Shown: in pieces, positions 15,434-24,970 of the stretch | How the letters are laid out: each line of letters opens with the position of its first letter | Numbering within the stretch: position 1 is the first letter of the stretch | NCBI GenBank assembly: GCA_900552675.1 | Contig: USAI01000008.1 | Coordinates: 1-43,452, forward strand | Length of the DNA: 43,452 bases | Direction of reading: 5' to 3' | Source of the DNA: an uncultured Prevotella sp. | Lineage (GTDB): Bacteria; Bacteroidota; Bacteroidia; Bacteroidales; Bacteroidaceae | Translations under genes and position numbers: made by a program | Notes under the pieces: model-generated | Databases searched by the model: none | The model's input: the letters and a program-made list of their open reading frames with translations, nothing else | What the model was told of the DNA's origin: nothing

Positions 15434-16996
15434 TTATTCAATCACCCAATCGGTGATATTTTTCTTCCCTTCAAGGCTGAAATTGATGCCCACTTTTGTT
15501 ACAGGTAAGTCATCGAGAGCAAAGCTGTCGGCATAGCCACGGCTCTTGATTTGTTCAAGCGCTTCTTGTGCCGAGCCGTTAAATTTCAATTCCATAATGT
15601 ATATACGGCTGTTTGTGCGTATTGTGATATCGATACGCCCCGTATTAGTGCGCTGCTCTACCTGCATGCGATAATGGGTGAGGATAGAGAAGATAATATA
15701 CAACATTTGCTGGTAGTGGCCCTCATAGTTGGTGTTTTCGCAATAGGGTACAGTGGCAAGAAAGGCTTGCAACAACGACAGTGCACCGTTCATATCATTG
15801 TGGTTAATGAGAGCCGACATTTTTGCAATCGTAGTATTACCCATTTGCGAGTATTGTCCTAAATAGTGGGGCAAAAGGTTTCGGAACAAGCCCACACGTA
15901 TTTCTTTATTGGGTATGCCCAGCGTATATAGGTCGGTTTCGGGGGTATATTTCTTAATGGTGAGGTATCCGCTTTGGTAGAGCAGTGGCATGATGGTGGT
16001 AAGCGTCTCGGTGGGAGCATCAAAATCTCCCTTGTCGGCCTCAATGTCTTGTCCTATATTTGCTGGCATCATATCAAATTTTCTCATCATCTCAATCAGG
16101 TATGTGGGTGTGCCTGATGCAAACCAGTAAGCGTTTAGTTTTCCGTCGGCAAAGCAGTTGAGCAAGCTGTAAGGATTAAACACATCAGGTCCGGGTATGG
16201 TGAAATGATAACCATCATAGTTCTCCTTTAGCTGGTTAATGGTTTCTTCGCGTGTGAGCGATAGCTTTGCTGCCAGCATATCAATGTCATTACTCATCTG
16301 TGTCAGCAGTTCGTCTTTTGTTATTCCGCAAATACCAGCGTATGGCTCGTCCATACTTATGTTTTTGATGTTGTTTAGCTCGCTGAAAATGCTGAGTTGT
16401 GAAAACTTGGTAATGCCCGTAATGAATACGAAGCGCAGATACGGCTCGCTAAGTTTAAGCGGACTGAAGAAGTTGCGCATGATTTGTCGCAGTGCGCCAA
16501 GATATTCTTCATGATGTACTACATCCAGTAAGGGGGCGTCATATTCGTCAATGAGTACCACCACTTGTTTTCCTGTTTGGTGATAAATGCTGTTTATAAG
16601 ATTTGAAAGACGGATATTGGGGTCAGTCGAATCAGTGTTCACCCCAAAACGCTCTTCATTACTTTTCAATATATACAGTAGGTATCTGTTTAGTTGCTCT
16701 TTGTTCATGTGCTTGCCGCCGCTCATGTCAAAGTGCAATACTGGATATTCATTCCACTCATGCTCAAGTTGTTCAATGGCCAGCCCTTTGAACAATTCTT
16801 TCTTTCCCTCAAAATAACTTTGAAAAGTTGACACCAATAGCGACTTGCCGAACCGTCTTGGGCGGCTCAAGAAAAAGAATTTTCCACTTGATGCCAAGCG
16901 GTATACATACGCTGTTTTGTCAACATACAGCATATTTCGATTTCGTATTTCCGAAAACGTCTGTATACCTAATGGGTAAAGCATTGGTGTCATCAT
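15434..16996 (-). CDS. AAA-ATPase-like / PD-(D/E)XK nuclease-like protein
   Basis: The protein has 520 residues. The N-terminal half is the AAA-ATPase-like domain common in Bacteroidota: YVDKTAYVYRL, then SRPRRFGKSLL with a P-loop GKS at 50-52, and VVVLIDEYDAPLLD as the Walker B region near residue 145. The C-terminal part (about 420-520) has a PD-(D/E)XK-type core, with RIDITI near 455 and IMELKFN near 468, followed by a helix with Q-I-K-S-R-G-Y. These proteins occur in many divergent copies per genome and their role is not settled; nuclease activity is inferred from the motif. The gene separates susC from the locus regulator and has no obvious link to glycan use, so it may be a later insertion. 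A 22-bp tandem array lies just past its stop codon. Confidence 0.85.
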   Translation of the reverse strand: MMTPMLYPLGIQTFSEIRNRNMLYVDKTAYVYRLASSGKFFFLSRPRRFGKSLLVSTFQSYFEGKKELFKGLAIEQLEHEWNEYPVLHFDMSGGKHMNKEQLNRYLLYILKSNEERFGVNTDSTDPNIRLSNLINSIYHQTGKQVVVLIDEYDAPLLDVVHHEEYLGALRQIMRNFFSPLKLSEPYLRFVFITGITKFSQLSIFSELNNIKNISMDEPYAGICGITKDELLTQMSNDIDMLAAKLSLTREETINQLKENYDGYHFTIPGPDVFNPYSLLNCFADGKLNAYWFASGTPTYLIEMMRKFDMMPANIGQDIEADKGDFDAPTETLTTIMPLLYQSGYLTIKKYTPETDLYTLGIPNKEIRVGLFRNLLPHYLGQYSQMGNTTIAKMSALINHNDMNGALSLLQAFLATVPYCENTNYEGHYQQMLYIIFSILTHYRMQVEQRTNTGRIDITIRTNSRIYIMELKFNGSAQEALEQIKSRGYADSFALDDLPVTKVGINFSLEGKKNITDWVIE

Positions 16997-17155
16997 AGTT
17001 CATGCGTGTTTTTTTACTATCTGCAAAGATAATTTAAATTCCTTACAATACAAAAATTAGCATCTCTATTTTTGCTGTTTCGGTGTCTTCTATCCCTCTA
17101 TGCTTAACAATTATTAAAAACGCGCGTCATTTTTTTTCTTCTCCTCATTTGTTTG

Positions 17156-17163
17156 TAATTTTG
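17156..17163 (+). promoter_or_regulatory. Likely -7 element for the regulator gene
   Basis: TAATTTTG matches TAnnTTTG. A T-rich run at 17130-17137 lies at the right distance for a degenerate -33 element. The gene start follows 32 bases later. Confidence 0.45.
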
Positions 17164-17195
17164 TATAAATTACTGATCAAACCAAAAAACATAAT

Positions 17196-20174
17196 ATGAG
17201 ACGCTTCCTTATAGGCATCGTCATACTATTGACAACCTTTACACTTTGCTGTAAGGCACAGTTGTTGATGATACGCAATTTTCCGCCCGCCTTAAATGCC
17301 TACAGTACGCAAAACTGGGGCGTTGCCGAAGGCTTTGGCGGACAGATGTTTTTTGGTAATAACCAAGGCTTGCTGTCGTATGATGGCGACGAGTGGACTG
17401 TAAGCTATGTAGGCAATTATACCAGCGTGCGTTCCGTACAGATGTCGGCCAATGGCAAACAGTTGCTGGCAGGTGCCACTGACGAGTTTGGTTATTTCAG
17501 CCCATCAAGTAAGCATGATAGGTTTGTTTATCATTCGTTGTCAAATCAGTTACCCAAACCTATTAATAGTTTTGGCGAGATATGGCACATTATTTTGGTG
17601 GGCCGCTACACCTATTTTCAAGGAAAAAACAATGTTTTTGTTTACCGCGACAACAAATTTATTGCCGACTTGCCTTTCAGCGAAAGCGTTGAAAACATAT
17701 TTTGCGTTGATGGGCGAGCCATTGTTAGCACTACCGAGGGCCTTTATGTGCTGAATGGCACAAAAATGGATATGATGCCAGGTGTAGAGCTATTGCGTGG
17801 TAAAAAGGTGCATGGCATAGGCCATTCAGCCAACCAATGGGTTGTGGCTACCGAGCGCGACGGCCTTTATCTGTATGATGGCAAGAAGTGTGAGCCAATG
17901 AACACGCCCCTGTCGCAATATCTTAAACAAAACTATGTTTATTGTGTTGCGACCAAGGGGCCAACGATGGCCTTTGGCACCGTGCGAGGTGGCTTGGCCG
18001 TGGCCAACTTTGAAACGGGCGAACGCCACTTTGCCAATGTAATGACCGGACTGCAGAACAACACAGTGCTGTCGATGAAGTATGACCATCTGGGCAACCT
18101 GTGGCTGGGCCTTGATGTGGGCATCTCTTATGTGATGCTTACCTCGCCCTATCATAGCCTCTTTGGTTTAAGTAATAATATAGGCACAGGTTATGCTTCG
18201 CTGTTAAAGGGCCAATGCCTTTATTTAGGCACTAATCAGGGCTTGTATGCCCTCGATTATCCTATACAGATGACGCCTCTGCCCTTGCGCCCCAAGACGG
18301 TGAACGGCATTATAGGGCAGATATGGTGTCTGCGCAGTATAGGCAATGTTATATTTTGTGGTAACAACGATGGTGCCTTTATTATCAACGGCATGAGTGC
18401 CACCAAGATACGTGGCACCATAGGCACCTGGAATTTTATACCGCTGAAAGGCCACCCCGATGCTATTTTGGCGTGCGACTATAATGGCCTGTATGTGTTG
18501 CGTCGCGAAGGAGGACAATGGACGATGGCATGGCGACTGAAAGGGTTTAATGTGTCGAGTGGCAACTTTATGCAAGATGCCGACGGCAGCATCTGGATGT
18601 CGCACTGGCGAAATGGTATCTATCGCCTACAGCTCAGTGCCGACCTGCGCCGTGTTACACGTTACGAATATTTTCACCGTGGCAAAGAACTGGTGGTTGA
18701 CGATAATAACCTTGTAACCCTTATTAATAATAAGGTGTATGTGTCGTCGGTCGATGGCTTCTTTCTTTACAACCCTCGCACCAAGGGGCTTGACAAGCAG
18801 CCGTGGCTGAACAATATATTTAACACCTATGGCGTGGCGCTACGCGTTTATCAAGCACCTGATGGCAACCTGTGGGCACACAAACCTGGCTATCTGGCCT
18901 TTGCACAAAAGCAAGGCTTGCGCTGGCAGGTGCGTGTCATGCCCATGCACAACGTTATTGACCAACTGCAGATGAGCCTCGGACATATAGGCTTTGTGCC
19001 CGACGCACAAACGTTGTTAAATAGCAGTAATGGCTACTATATAGTGCGAAACAAGTTGGGCAGAGATACCGAGCCCAGCACCACTATTGGCGTGCGTGTG
19101 AAACGTGTAAGCTCGTTCAACGAAGGCGACTCTACACTCTATCGCTACTCGCCCTACGAAGCTCAAAAAGAGCTACGTGTACCACATAGCCTCAACTCGA
19201 TACGCTTCAGTTTTGTGATGCCCGAATATCGCGATGAAAACGCTGTGAGCTACGAATGTTGGCTCGATGGGCAAGACCCCACCTGGAGCATGCCGCGCTA
19301 TGCCGCCTTTAAAGAGTATAGCCATCTGGCTAAAGGGCATTATGTGTTTCATGTGCGTGCCACCGACAATATTAGCAAACAAACCACCGAGACCACCTTC
19401 AGCTTCGAGGTGTTGCCCGCCTGGTACGAAACCATTTGGGCATACCTTATATATATAACTATCATCATGGGGCTGCTGTGGCTGATGGTGCAATGGCTGA
19501 AACGTCGTGCCGAGGTAGAACTGCGAAAACTGAAAGAGGGTAAGGAACGACAGCTGAAAGAGCAGCGCGAGCGCTTCCGCCGCGAGCAGGAAGAGAAAGA
19601 GCACGAACTGACAAAACTGCGTGCCGAACAGCTTGAAACCGAACTGAAACATAAGAGTGGTGAGCTGGCCGACTCTACCATCAACCTCGTGCGAAAGAAC
19701 GATATCCTGCGCACCCTCGACGAGAAAATGCAAACGCTATCTGACAGCATTATGCAAAACGACTCGAAGGCGGTGCAAAAACAGGCTATCAGCCGTATAC
19801 GCCACGAGATAAAACGAAATATGGAGGACGACGATAACTGGGAACGCTTCCAGGAAAACTTCAACATCGTGTACGACAACTATCTCGGCACGTTGGTATC
19901 TATGTTCCCCACACTAAAAAAGAACGATTTGAAGCTGTGCGCCTATCTAAAGATGGGGCTGAGCAGCAAGGAGATAGCCTCGCTGCTGAACACCAACCTG
20001 CGCAGCGTAGAGACCGCCCGCTACCGACTGAGAAAGAAGCTCGGACTGGAGGGCGGTGCTAACCTCACGGGCTTTTTACAAGCCGTGAACCGCGACGCTG
20101 ATGCCGATGCCGACACCAATACCAACGCTGATGCTGATGCTGAGGTGGATGCCGACACCGACGCCAAGCAATGA
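17196..20174 (+). CDS. Membrane-spanning one-component regulator with Y_Y_Y sensor and LuxR-type HTH
   Basis: The protein has 992 residues: a signal peptide/anchor (about 1-21), a periplasmic beta-propeller of Reg_prop-like repeats (about 25-640, with motifs such as GNLWLGLD and GSIWMSHW), a Y_Y_Y domain (about 661-740), one transmembrane helix (about 745-768), a charged coiled coil (about 770-850) and a LuxR/GerE-type helix-turn-helix (about 903-965, GLSSKEIASLLNTNLRSVE). No histidine kinase or receiver domain lies between sensor and DNA-binding part, so it differs from a hybrid two-component system; the layout recalls SusR-like regulators that cross the membrane. It most likely senses a beta-glucan oligosaccharide and activates the susC operon and the GH3 gene 59 bases downstream. 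The last 26 residues are an Asp/Ala repeat tail encoded by near-identical GATGCC-type hexamers, which is unusual. Confidence 0.88.
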   Translation: MRRFLIGIVILLTTFTLCCKAQLLMIRNFPPALNAYSTQNWGVAEGFGGQMFFGNNQGLLSYDGDEWTVSYVGNYTSVRSVQMSANGKQLLAGATDEFGYFSPSSKHDRFVYHSLSNQLPKPINSFGEIWHIILVGRYTYFQGKNNVFVYRDNKFIADLPFSESVENIFCVDGRAIVSTTEGLYVLNGTKMDMMPGVELLRGKKVHGIGHSANQWVVATERDGLYLYDGKKCEPMNTPLSQYLKQNYVYCVATKGPTMAFGTVRGGLAVANFETGERHFANVMTGLQNNTVLSMKYDHLGNLWLGLDVGISYVMLTSPYHSLFGLSNNIGTGYASLLKGQCLYLGTNQGLYALDYPIQMTPLPLRPKTVNGIIGQIWCLRSIGNVIFCGNNDGAFIINGMSATKIRGTIGTWNFIPLKGHPDAILACDYNGLYVLRREGGQWTMAWRLKGFNVSSGNFMQDADGSIWMSHWRNGIYRLQLSADLRRVTRYEYFHRGKELVVDDNNLVTLINNKVYVSSVDGFFLYNPRTKGLDKQPWLNNIFNTYGVALRVYQAPDGNLWAHKPGYLAFAQKQGLRWQVRVMPMHNVIDQLQMSLGHIGFVPDAQTLLNSSNGYYIVRNKLGRDTEPSTTIGVRVKRVSSFNEGDSTLYRYSPYEAQKELRVPHSLNSIRFSFVMPEYRDENAVSYECWLDGQDPTWSMPRYAAFKEYSHLAKGHYVFHVRATDNISKQTTETTFSFEVLPAWYETIWAYLIYITIIMGLLWLMVQWLKRRAEVELRKLKEGKERQLKEQRERFRREQEEKEHELTKLRAEQLETELKHKSGELADSTINLVRKNDILRTLDEKMQTLSDSIMQNDSKAVQKQAISRIRHEIKRNMEDDDNWERFQENFNIVYDNYLGTLVSMFPTLKKNDLKLCAYLKMGLSSKEIASLLNTNLRSVETARYRLRKKLGLEGGANLTGFLQAVNRDADADADTNTNADADAEVDADTDAKQ
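20095..20169 (+). repeat. Hexanucleotide-like repeat encoding an Asp/Ala tail
   Basis: The last codons of the regulator alternate GAY with GCN or ACC, giving DADADADTNTNADADA and a further acidic stretch. The DNA is a degenerate GATGCC-type repeat. Such tracts can gain or lose six-base units in frame, so length may vary among strains. Confidence 0.7.
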
Positions 20175-20233
20175 GAACCAAAGTGCAAGCATGTCGATAA
20201 CACCTACGACAAACTTCACTAATTAATATATTT

Positions 20234-22549
20234 ATGCGAAAACTAATGTTATCGCTGTCGGTCGCACTGACCACAGCCTTTGTGCCAGCCGCAGTGGTTG
20301 GCAAAGCAAAACCAAAATCTAAACCTATCGCTCCGATGAACGAGTATGTGGCCGACTTGATGTCGCGCATGACGCTTCAGGAGAAAATAGGACAGCTCAA
20401 CCTCATGGTGGCAGGCGATATCACCACCGGAGGCGCCATGGATACCCAGGTGGGTGGCGACATAGCCAAGGGTAACATGGGCGGCGTGTTTAACATCAAG
20501 GGCTTTGACAAGATAAAAGCCTTGCAAGAAATTGCTGTAACGAAAAGCCGACTGGGCATACCCTTGCTCGTGGGCATGGACGTGATACATGGTTACGAAA
20601 CCATGTTTCCTATACCGCTGGCGCTGTCGTGTTCGTGGAACCTCGACGCCATCAAGCAGAGTGCTGCCGTGGCGGCCAAAGAGGCCAGTGCCGATGGCAT
20701 AAACTGGACCTACAGCCCCATGGTAGACGTGGCGCTTGATGCCCGTTGGGGGCGTGTGAGCGAAGGCAACGGCGAAGACCCATATCTGGGTGCGCGCATT
20801 GCCGAGGCTATGGTACAGGGCTACCAAGGCACCAACTACAGCAACAAGGACAATATCATGGCGTGCTTAAAACACTTTGCACTGTATGGTGCTGTAGAGA
20901 GCGGACTGGAGTATAACACCACTGATATGAGCCGCTTACGCATGTATAACCAGTATTTTGCTCCCTACGAGGCTGCCGTAAAGGCGGGTGTGGGTAGCGT
21001 GATGTCATCGTTCAACCTCGTCGACTATGTGCCAGCTACCGCTAACCGTTGGCTGCTGACTGATGTGCTGCGCAATGATTGGAAATTTGATGGCTTTGTG
21101 GTGACCGACTATGGCTCGATAGCTGAAATCATACAACATGGTACGGCTGCCAACCTGAAAGAGGCTTCGGCTCAAGCCCTTAATGCTGGCACCGACATGG
21201 ATATGTGCTCAAACGGTTTTGTGGCTACACTGGCACAGAGCGTGGCCGAGGGCAAGGTGAGCGAAGCCACTATAAACGAGGCCTGCCGCCGTGTGCTCGA
21301 GGCAAAGTATAAGTTGGGATTGTTTGCTAACCCCTACAAATACTGCGATGCTAAACGCCATAAGACAGAGGTGTTTACAAACGAAAACCGACAGACAGCC
21401 CGCGACATTGCAGCACAAACCTTTGTGCTGCTGAAGAATGATAACCAACTGCTGCCCTTGAAGAAGGAGGGATGCGTGGCGCTCATTGGTCCGTTGGCCG
21501 ACACCCGTAACAACATGGCGGGCACATGGGCCGTGGCTCAAACCCCCGACCGCTATGCTACCCTGCGTGAGAGCATGGCTAAGGCGCTGGAAGGCAAGGC
21601 AAAACTGCTGTATGCACAGGGCAGCAATGTGTGGTATGACGAGCAGCTGCAGAAAAATGGCGAGCTGGGTAAAACCATTGCTCGTGGCGATGATGCCGCA
21701 CTGAAGGCCGAGGCGTTGAAGATAGCGCAACAGGCCGACGTGATAGTGTGTGCCATGGGCGAGACCGCCGATATGAGTGGCGAGTGTGCCACCCGTACAT
21801 CGCTCGAGATGCCCGACGCACAACATGCGCTGTTGGAAGAACTGGTGAAACTGGGTAAGCCTGTGGTGCTGCTCAACTTTGCGGGTCGCCCCACCGTGCT
21901 GTCGTGGGAGGCGCAGCATGTGCCCGCCATCATGAACGTGTGGTTTGGTGGCTCTGAGGCTGGCGACGCTATCTGCGACGTGCTCTTTGGCGATAAGGTG
22001 CCTACGGGCCGACTCACGATGTCGATGCCTAAAACCACGGGCCAGTTGCCACTCTACTATAATCATTTGAACACAGGTCGTCCTGTGCCCGATAATGCTT
22101 CCTTTGCTAAATTTGCCAGCAATGCCCTTGATGTGAGCAATGGTGCCCTCTATCCCTTTGGCTATGGCTTGAGCTACACCACCTTTAGCTACAGCGACGT
22201 GAAGCTTTGCGCTAACGAGATGGCTAAGAACGGTAGCATAACGGCTACGGTTACTGTTACCAACACGGGCAAACGTGATGCCGACGAGGTGGTGCAACTG
22301 TATGTGCACGACCTGGTGGCCTCTATCGCTCGACCCGTGAAAGAACTGAAGGGCTTTGAGCGCATACACCTGACAGCAGGCGAAAGCAAGACTGTAACCT
22401 TTACCATTGGTGCCGACCAGCTAAGCTTCTATAACGCCGACCTGAAGAAGGTGGTTGAACCTGGCGACTTTGATATCATGGTGGGCCACGACAGCCGTAA
22501 CCTGAAAACGGCTCGTCTCACGGTGAAAAATAATAAAGTGTTTTATTAA
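20234..22549 (+). CDS. GH3 beta-glucosidase
   Basis: The protein has 771 residues with a signal peptide (about 1-23, MRKLMLSLSVALTTAFVPAA). The GH3 N-terminal barrel (about 35-345) carries the nucleophile in GFVVTDYGS, D292, and KHFALYG. The C-terminal alpha/beta domain (about 385-620) carries MSGECATRTSLEMPDAQ, whose glutamate is the candidate acid/base, and a fibronectin III-like domain (about 660-755) ends the protein. It is full length for BglX-like enzymes and has no lipobox, so periplasmic action is likely. It would release glucose from beta-glucan oligosaccharides brought in by SusC/SusD. It starts 59 bases after the regulator gene on the same strand and is probably cotranscribed with it. 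A strong terminator follows. Confidence 0.94.
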   Translation: MRKLMLSLSVALTTAFVPAAVVGKAKPKSKPIAPMNEYVADLMSRMTLQEKIGQLNLMVAGDITTGGAMDTQVGGDIAKGNMGGVFNIKGFDKIKALQEIAVTKSRLGIPLLVGMDVIHGYETMFPIPLALSCSWNLDAIKQSAAVAAKEASADGINWTYSPMVDVALDARWGRVSEGNGEDPYLGARIAEAMVQGYQGTNYSNKDNIMACLKHFALYGAVESGLEYNTTDMSRLRMYNQYFAPYEAAVKAGVGSVMSSFNLVDYVPATANRWLLTDVLRNDWKFDGFVVTDYGSIAEIIQHGTAANLKEASAQALNAGTDMDMCSNGFVATLAQSVAEGKVSEATINEACRRVLEAKYKLGLFANPYKYCDAKRHKTEVFTNENRQTARDIAAQTFVLLKNDNQLLPLKKEGCVALIGPLADTRNNMAGTWAVAQTPDRYATLRESMAKALEGKAKLLYAQGSNVWYDEQLQKNGELGKTIARGDDAALKAEALKIAQQADVIVCAMGETADMSGECATRTSLEMPDAQHALLEELVKLGKPVVLLNFAGRPTVLSWEAQHVPAIMNVWFGGSEAGDAICDVLFGDKVPTGRLTMSMPKTTGQLPLYYNHLNTGRPVPDNASFAKFASNALDVSNGALYPFGYGLSYTTFSYSDVKLCANEMAKNGSITATVTVTNTGKRDADEVVQLYVHDLVASIARPVKELKGFERIHLTAGESKTVTFTIGADQLSFYNADLKKVVEPGDFDIMVGHDSRNLKTARLTVKNNKVFY

Positions 22550-22568
22550 TAAGGTAAGTAGATAAAAA

Positions 22569-22613
22569 GGCTATAAAGGAGAGGCAATAACCATCCTTTA
22601 TAGCCTTTTTTTT
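22569..22613 (+). terminator. Intrinsic terminator after the GH3 gene
   Basis: GGCTATAAAGGA (22569-22580) pairs perfectly with TCCTTTATAGCC (22594-22605), followed by eight T residues (22606-22613). It sits 19 bases after the GH3 stop and between convergent genes. Confidence 0.92.
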
Positions 22614-22628
22614 CGATGTTTAAACTTT

Positions 22629-23036
22629 TTATTTTGTAGTGGCTCCCAGCTCAGCAGCTGTAAAGGTGTGCTTATACAGCACCTGTTGCTTGTTCTTATC
22701 TGAGCGCATGACATAAGCAAAGTTGTAGCCCGCCTCTTTATATGTTTTTAGGCCCGTGTTTTGCGTTAGCTCGGTGCGCAAGCCATTGGTAATGTCTTTC
22801 TCGTGGTCGGCTATCAGCGTGGCGTCGTCCATCTTGTCGTTCACGCTGCAATAGTAGGTATAGGTGTGTGTTGCGGTGTTAAACACTACGCTGTCGGTGC
22901 GCGTATAGTTGTACCATGGGGTGGGGCAGTTCTTTTCTGTGTATTCGCGAGCCTCGCGTTGGGCACGTTTCTCTAAGCTCTCGTGGCACGACACCATAAG
23001 GGCTGCTGCCACAAATAACAATAAAGTATTTCTCAT
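22629..23036 (-). CDS. Small lipoprotein of unknown function
   Basis: The protein has 135 residues with a lipoprotein signal peptide ending at C17 (ALMVSC). The mature part begins with a charged helix (ESLEKRAQREAREYTEKNCP) and continues as a mixed beta-rich domain with repeated Tyr/Thr (THTYTYYC) and a second cysteine pair. No catalytic motif or known family was recognised. It is transcribed divergently from lepA, with a TATCTTTG on its own strand (23060-23053) just upstream, and converges on the GH3 gene. Its role is unknown; the lipobox places it in a membrane. Confidence 0.8.
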   Translation of the reverse strand: MRNTLLLFVAAALMVSCHESLEKRAQREAREYTEKNCPTPWYNYTRTDSVVFNTATHTYTYYCSVNDKMDDATLIADHEKDITNGLRTELTQNTGLKTYKEAGYNFAYVMRSDKNKQQVLYKHTFTAAELGATTK

Positions 23037-23083
23037 TGCAATAAATTTTCTGCAAAGATACGCTTATTTTCAGATTTTTACAC

Positions 23084-23091
23084 TATCTTTG
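23084..23091 (+). promoter_or_regulatory. Likely -7 element for lepA
   Basis: TATCTTTG is an exact TAnnTTTG match 23 bases upstream of the lepA start. No clear TTTG lies at the -33 distance. A TATCTTTG on the opposite strand (23060-23053) would serve the divergent lipoprotein gene. Confidence 0.5.
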
Positions 23092-23114
23092 CATAGAAAT
23101 AGTGATTTAAATCA

Positions 23115-24896
23115 ATGGACAATATACGAAATTTCTGCATTATCGCCCACATTGACCACGGAAAGTCGACTTTGGCTGACCGTTTGCTGGAACGAACAAA
23201 CACAATACAGATCACAGAAGGGCAGATGCTCGACAACATGGACTTGGAGCGCGAGCGAGGCATTACCATAAAAAGCCACGCCATACAGATGGAATATGAG
23301 CTGGATGGCCAAAAATATATTCTTAATCTTATCGACACTCCGGGACACGTCGACTTTTCATACGAGGTGTCGCGCAGCATTGCCGCCTGTGAGGGTGCAC
23401 TGCTCGTGGTAGACGCTACACAAGGTGTGCAGGCGCAAACCATCTCAAACCTGTATATGGCCATTGAGCATAACCTGGAAATTATTCCGGTAATCAACAA
23501 GATAGACATGCCCAGCGCCATGCCCGATGAGGTGGAAGATGAGATTGTAGACCTCATAGGCTGCAAGCATGAAGACATATTGCGTGCTTCAGGAAAAACT
23601 GGTGAGGGCGTTGATGATATATTAAAGGCGGTGGTAGAGCGCGTTCCACATCCCGTGGGCGACAAGAACGCTCCGCTGCAAGCACTGATTTTCGACTCGG
23701 TGTTCAACTCGTTCCGTGGCATCATTGCCTACTTTAAGATTGAGAATGGATCGATACGCAAAGGCGACAAGGTGAAATTCTTTAATACGGGCATGGAGTA
23801 TGACGCCGACGAGGTGGGCGTGCTGAAGATGGATATGGTGCCACGCCAATCGCTCGATACGGGCGAGGTGGGATACATCATTAGCGGCATTAAAGATGCC
23901 TCAGAGGTTAAGGTGGGCGATACGATCACCCATGTAAACCGCCCCTGCGACAAGGCCATTGCTGGCTTTCAAGAGGTGAAGCCTATGGTGTTTGCGGGCG
24001 TTTATCCTATCGACCCCTCCGACTATGAGAACCTGCGCGCCTCGCTGGAGAAGCTGCAGCTGAATGATGCGTCGTTGACGTTTCAGCCAGAGTCGTCGGT
24101 GGCCTTGGGCTTCGGCTTCCGTTGCGGCTTCTTAGGATTGCTGCACATGGAGATTGTGCAAGAACGCCTTGACCGCGAGTTTAATATGGATGTTATCACC
24201 ACGGTGCCTAACGTGTCGTATATGGTGTATGATAAGCATGGCCAATCGAAAGAGGTGCATAACCCTTCAGGGCTGCCAGACCTTACTCTTATCGACCATA
24301 TTGAGGAACCTTATATACGGGCCAGCATTATTACTACGGCCAACTTTATTGGCCCTATCATGACGCTGTGCCTGGATAAGCGTGGCGAGCTTATTAACCA
24401 AGAATATGTGAGCGGTAACCGCGTAGAGTTGCACTTTATGATGCCGCTGGGCGAAATCGTAATCGACTTTTATGATAAGCTGAAGTCGATCAGTAAAGGA
24501 TATGCCTCGTTCGACTATCATATTGATGGCTTCCGCCCCTCAAAGTTGGCAAAGCTCGACATCTTGCTCAACGGTGAGCCCGTTGACGCCCTCTCGGCCT
24601 TGGCCTTTCAAGACAATGCGGTGGCGCTGGGCCGACGTATGTGCGAAAAGCTGAAAGACCTGATACCGCGACAGCAGTTTGATATTGCCATTCAGGCGGC
24701 TATAGGCTCGAAAATAGTGGCGCGTGAAACGATTAAGTGTGTGCGCAAAGACGTTACCGCCAAATGTTATGGTGGCGACGTGAGCCGTAAACGTAAACTG
24801 CTGGAAAAGCAAAAGAAAGGTAAGAAGCGCATGAAGCAGATAGGCAATGTTGAGGTGCCGCAAAAGGCATTCTTGGCTGTGCTGAAGCTTGACTAA
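23115..24896 (+). CDS. lepA: Elongation factor 4 (LepA), ribosome back-translocating GTPase
   Basis: The protein has 593 residues, near the usual 595-600. GTPase motifs are complete: AHIDHGKST (P-loop), a switch I region with RGITIK, DTPGHVDFS (G3) and NKIDMP (G4). The EF-G-like domains follow, and the LepA-specific C-terminal domain is recognisable (CYGGDVSRKRKLLEKQKKGK and GNVEVPQKAFLAVL). LepA acts on stalled or mis-positioned ribosomes and affects translation under ionic stress and ribosome assembly. It is probably transcribed alone or with the Crp/Fnr gene 74 bases downstream. No anomaly was seen. Confidence 0.97.
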   Translation: MDNIRNFCIIAHIDHGKSTLADRLLERTNTIQITEGQMLDNMDLERERGITIKSHAIQMEYELDGQKYILNLIDTPGHVDFSYEVSRSIAACEGALLVVDATQGVQAQTISNLYMAIEHNLEIIPVINKIDMPSAMPDEVEDEIVDLIGCKHEDILRASGKTGEGVDDILKAVVERVPHPVGDKNAPLQALIFDSVFNSFRGIIAYFKIENGSIRKGDKVKFFNTGMEYDADEVGVLKMDMVPRQSLDTGEVGYIISGIKDASEVKVGDTITHVNRPCDKAIAGFQEVKPMVFAGVYPIDPSDYENLRASLEKLQLNDASLTFQPESSVALGFGFRCGFLGLLHMEIVQERLDREFNMDVITTVPNVSYMVYDKHGQSKEVHNPSGLPDLTLIDHIEEPYIRASIITTANFIGPIMTLCLDKRGELINQEYVSGNRVELHFMMPLGEIVIDFYDKLKSISKGYASFDYHIDGFRPSKLAKLDILLNGEPVDALSALAFQDNAVALGRRMCEKLKDLIPRQQFDIAIQAAIGSKIVARETIKCVRKDVTAKCYGGDVSRKRKLLEKQKKGKKRMKQIGNVEVPQKAFLAVLKLD

Positions 24897-24970
24897 TGAG
24901 AAAAATAACCTATATAACTCACCCCGTGTGCATATATAAAAACTGAAATTGCACTTATATAAACAATGTT

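Noticed and set aside
18225..22407. Long reverse-strand frames inside the regulator and GH3 genes
   Set aside because: They are codon-bias shadows of the real genes with no domain or signal features.
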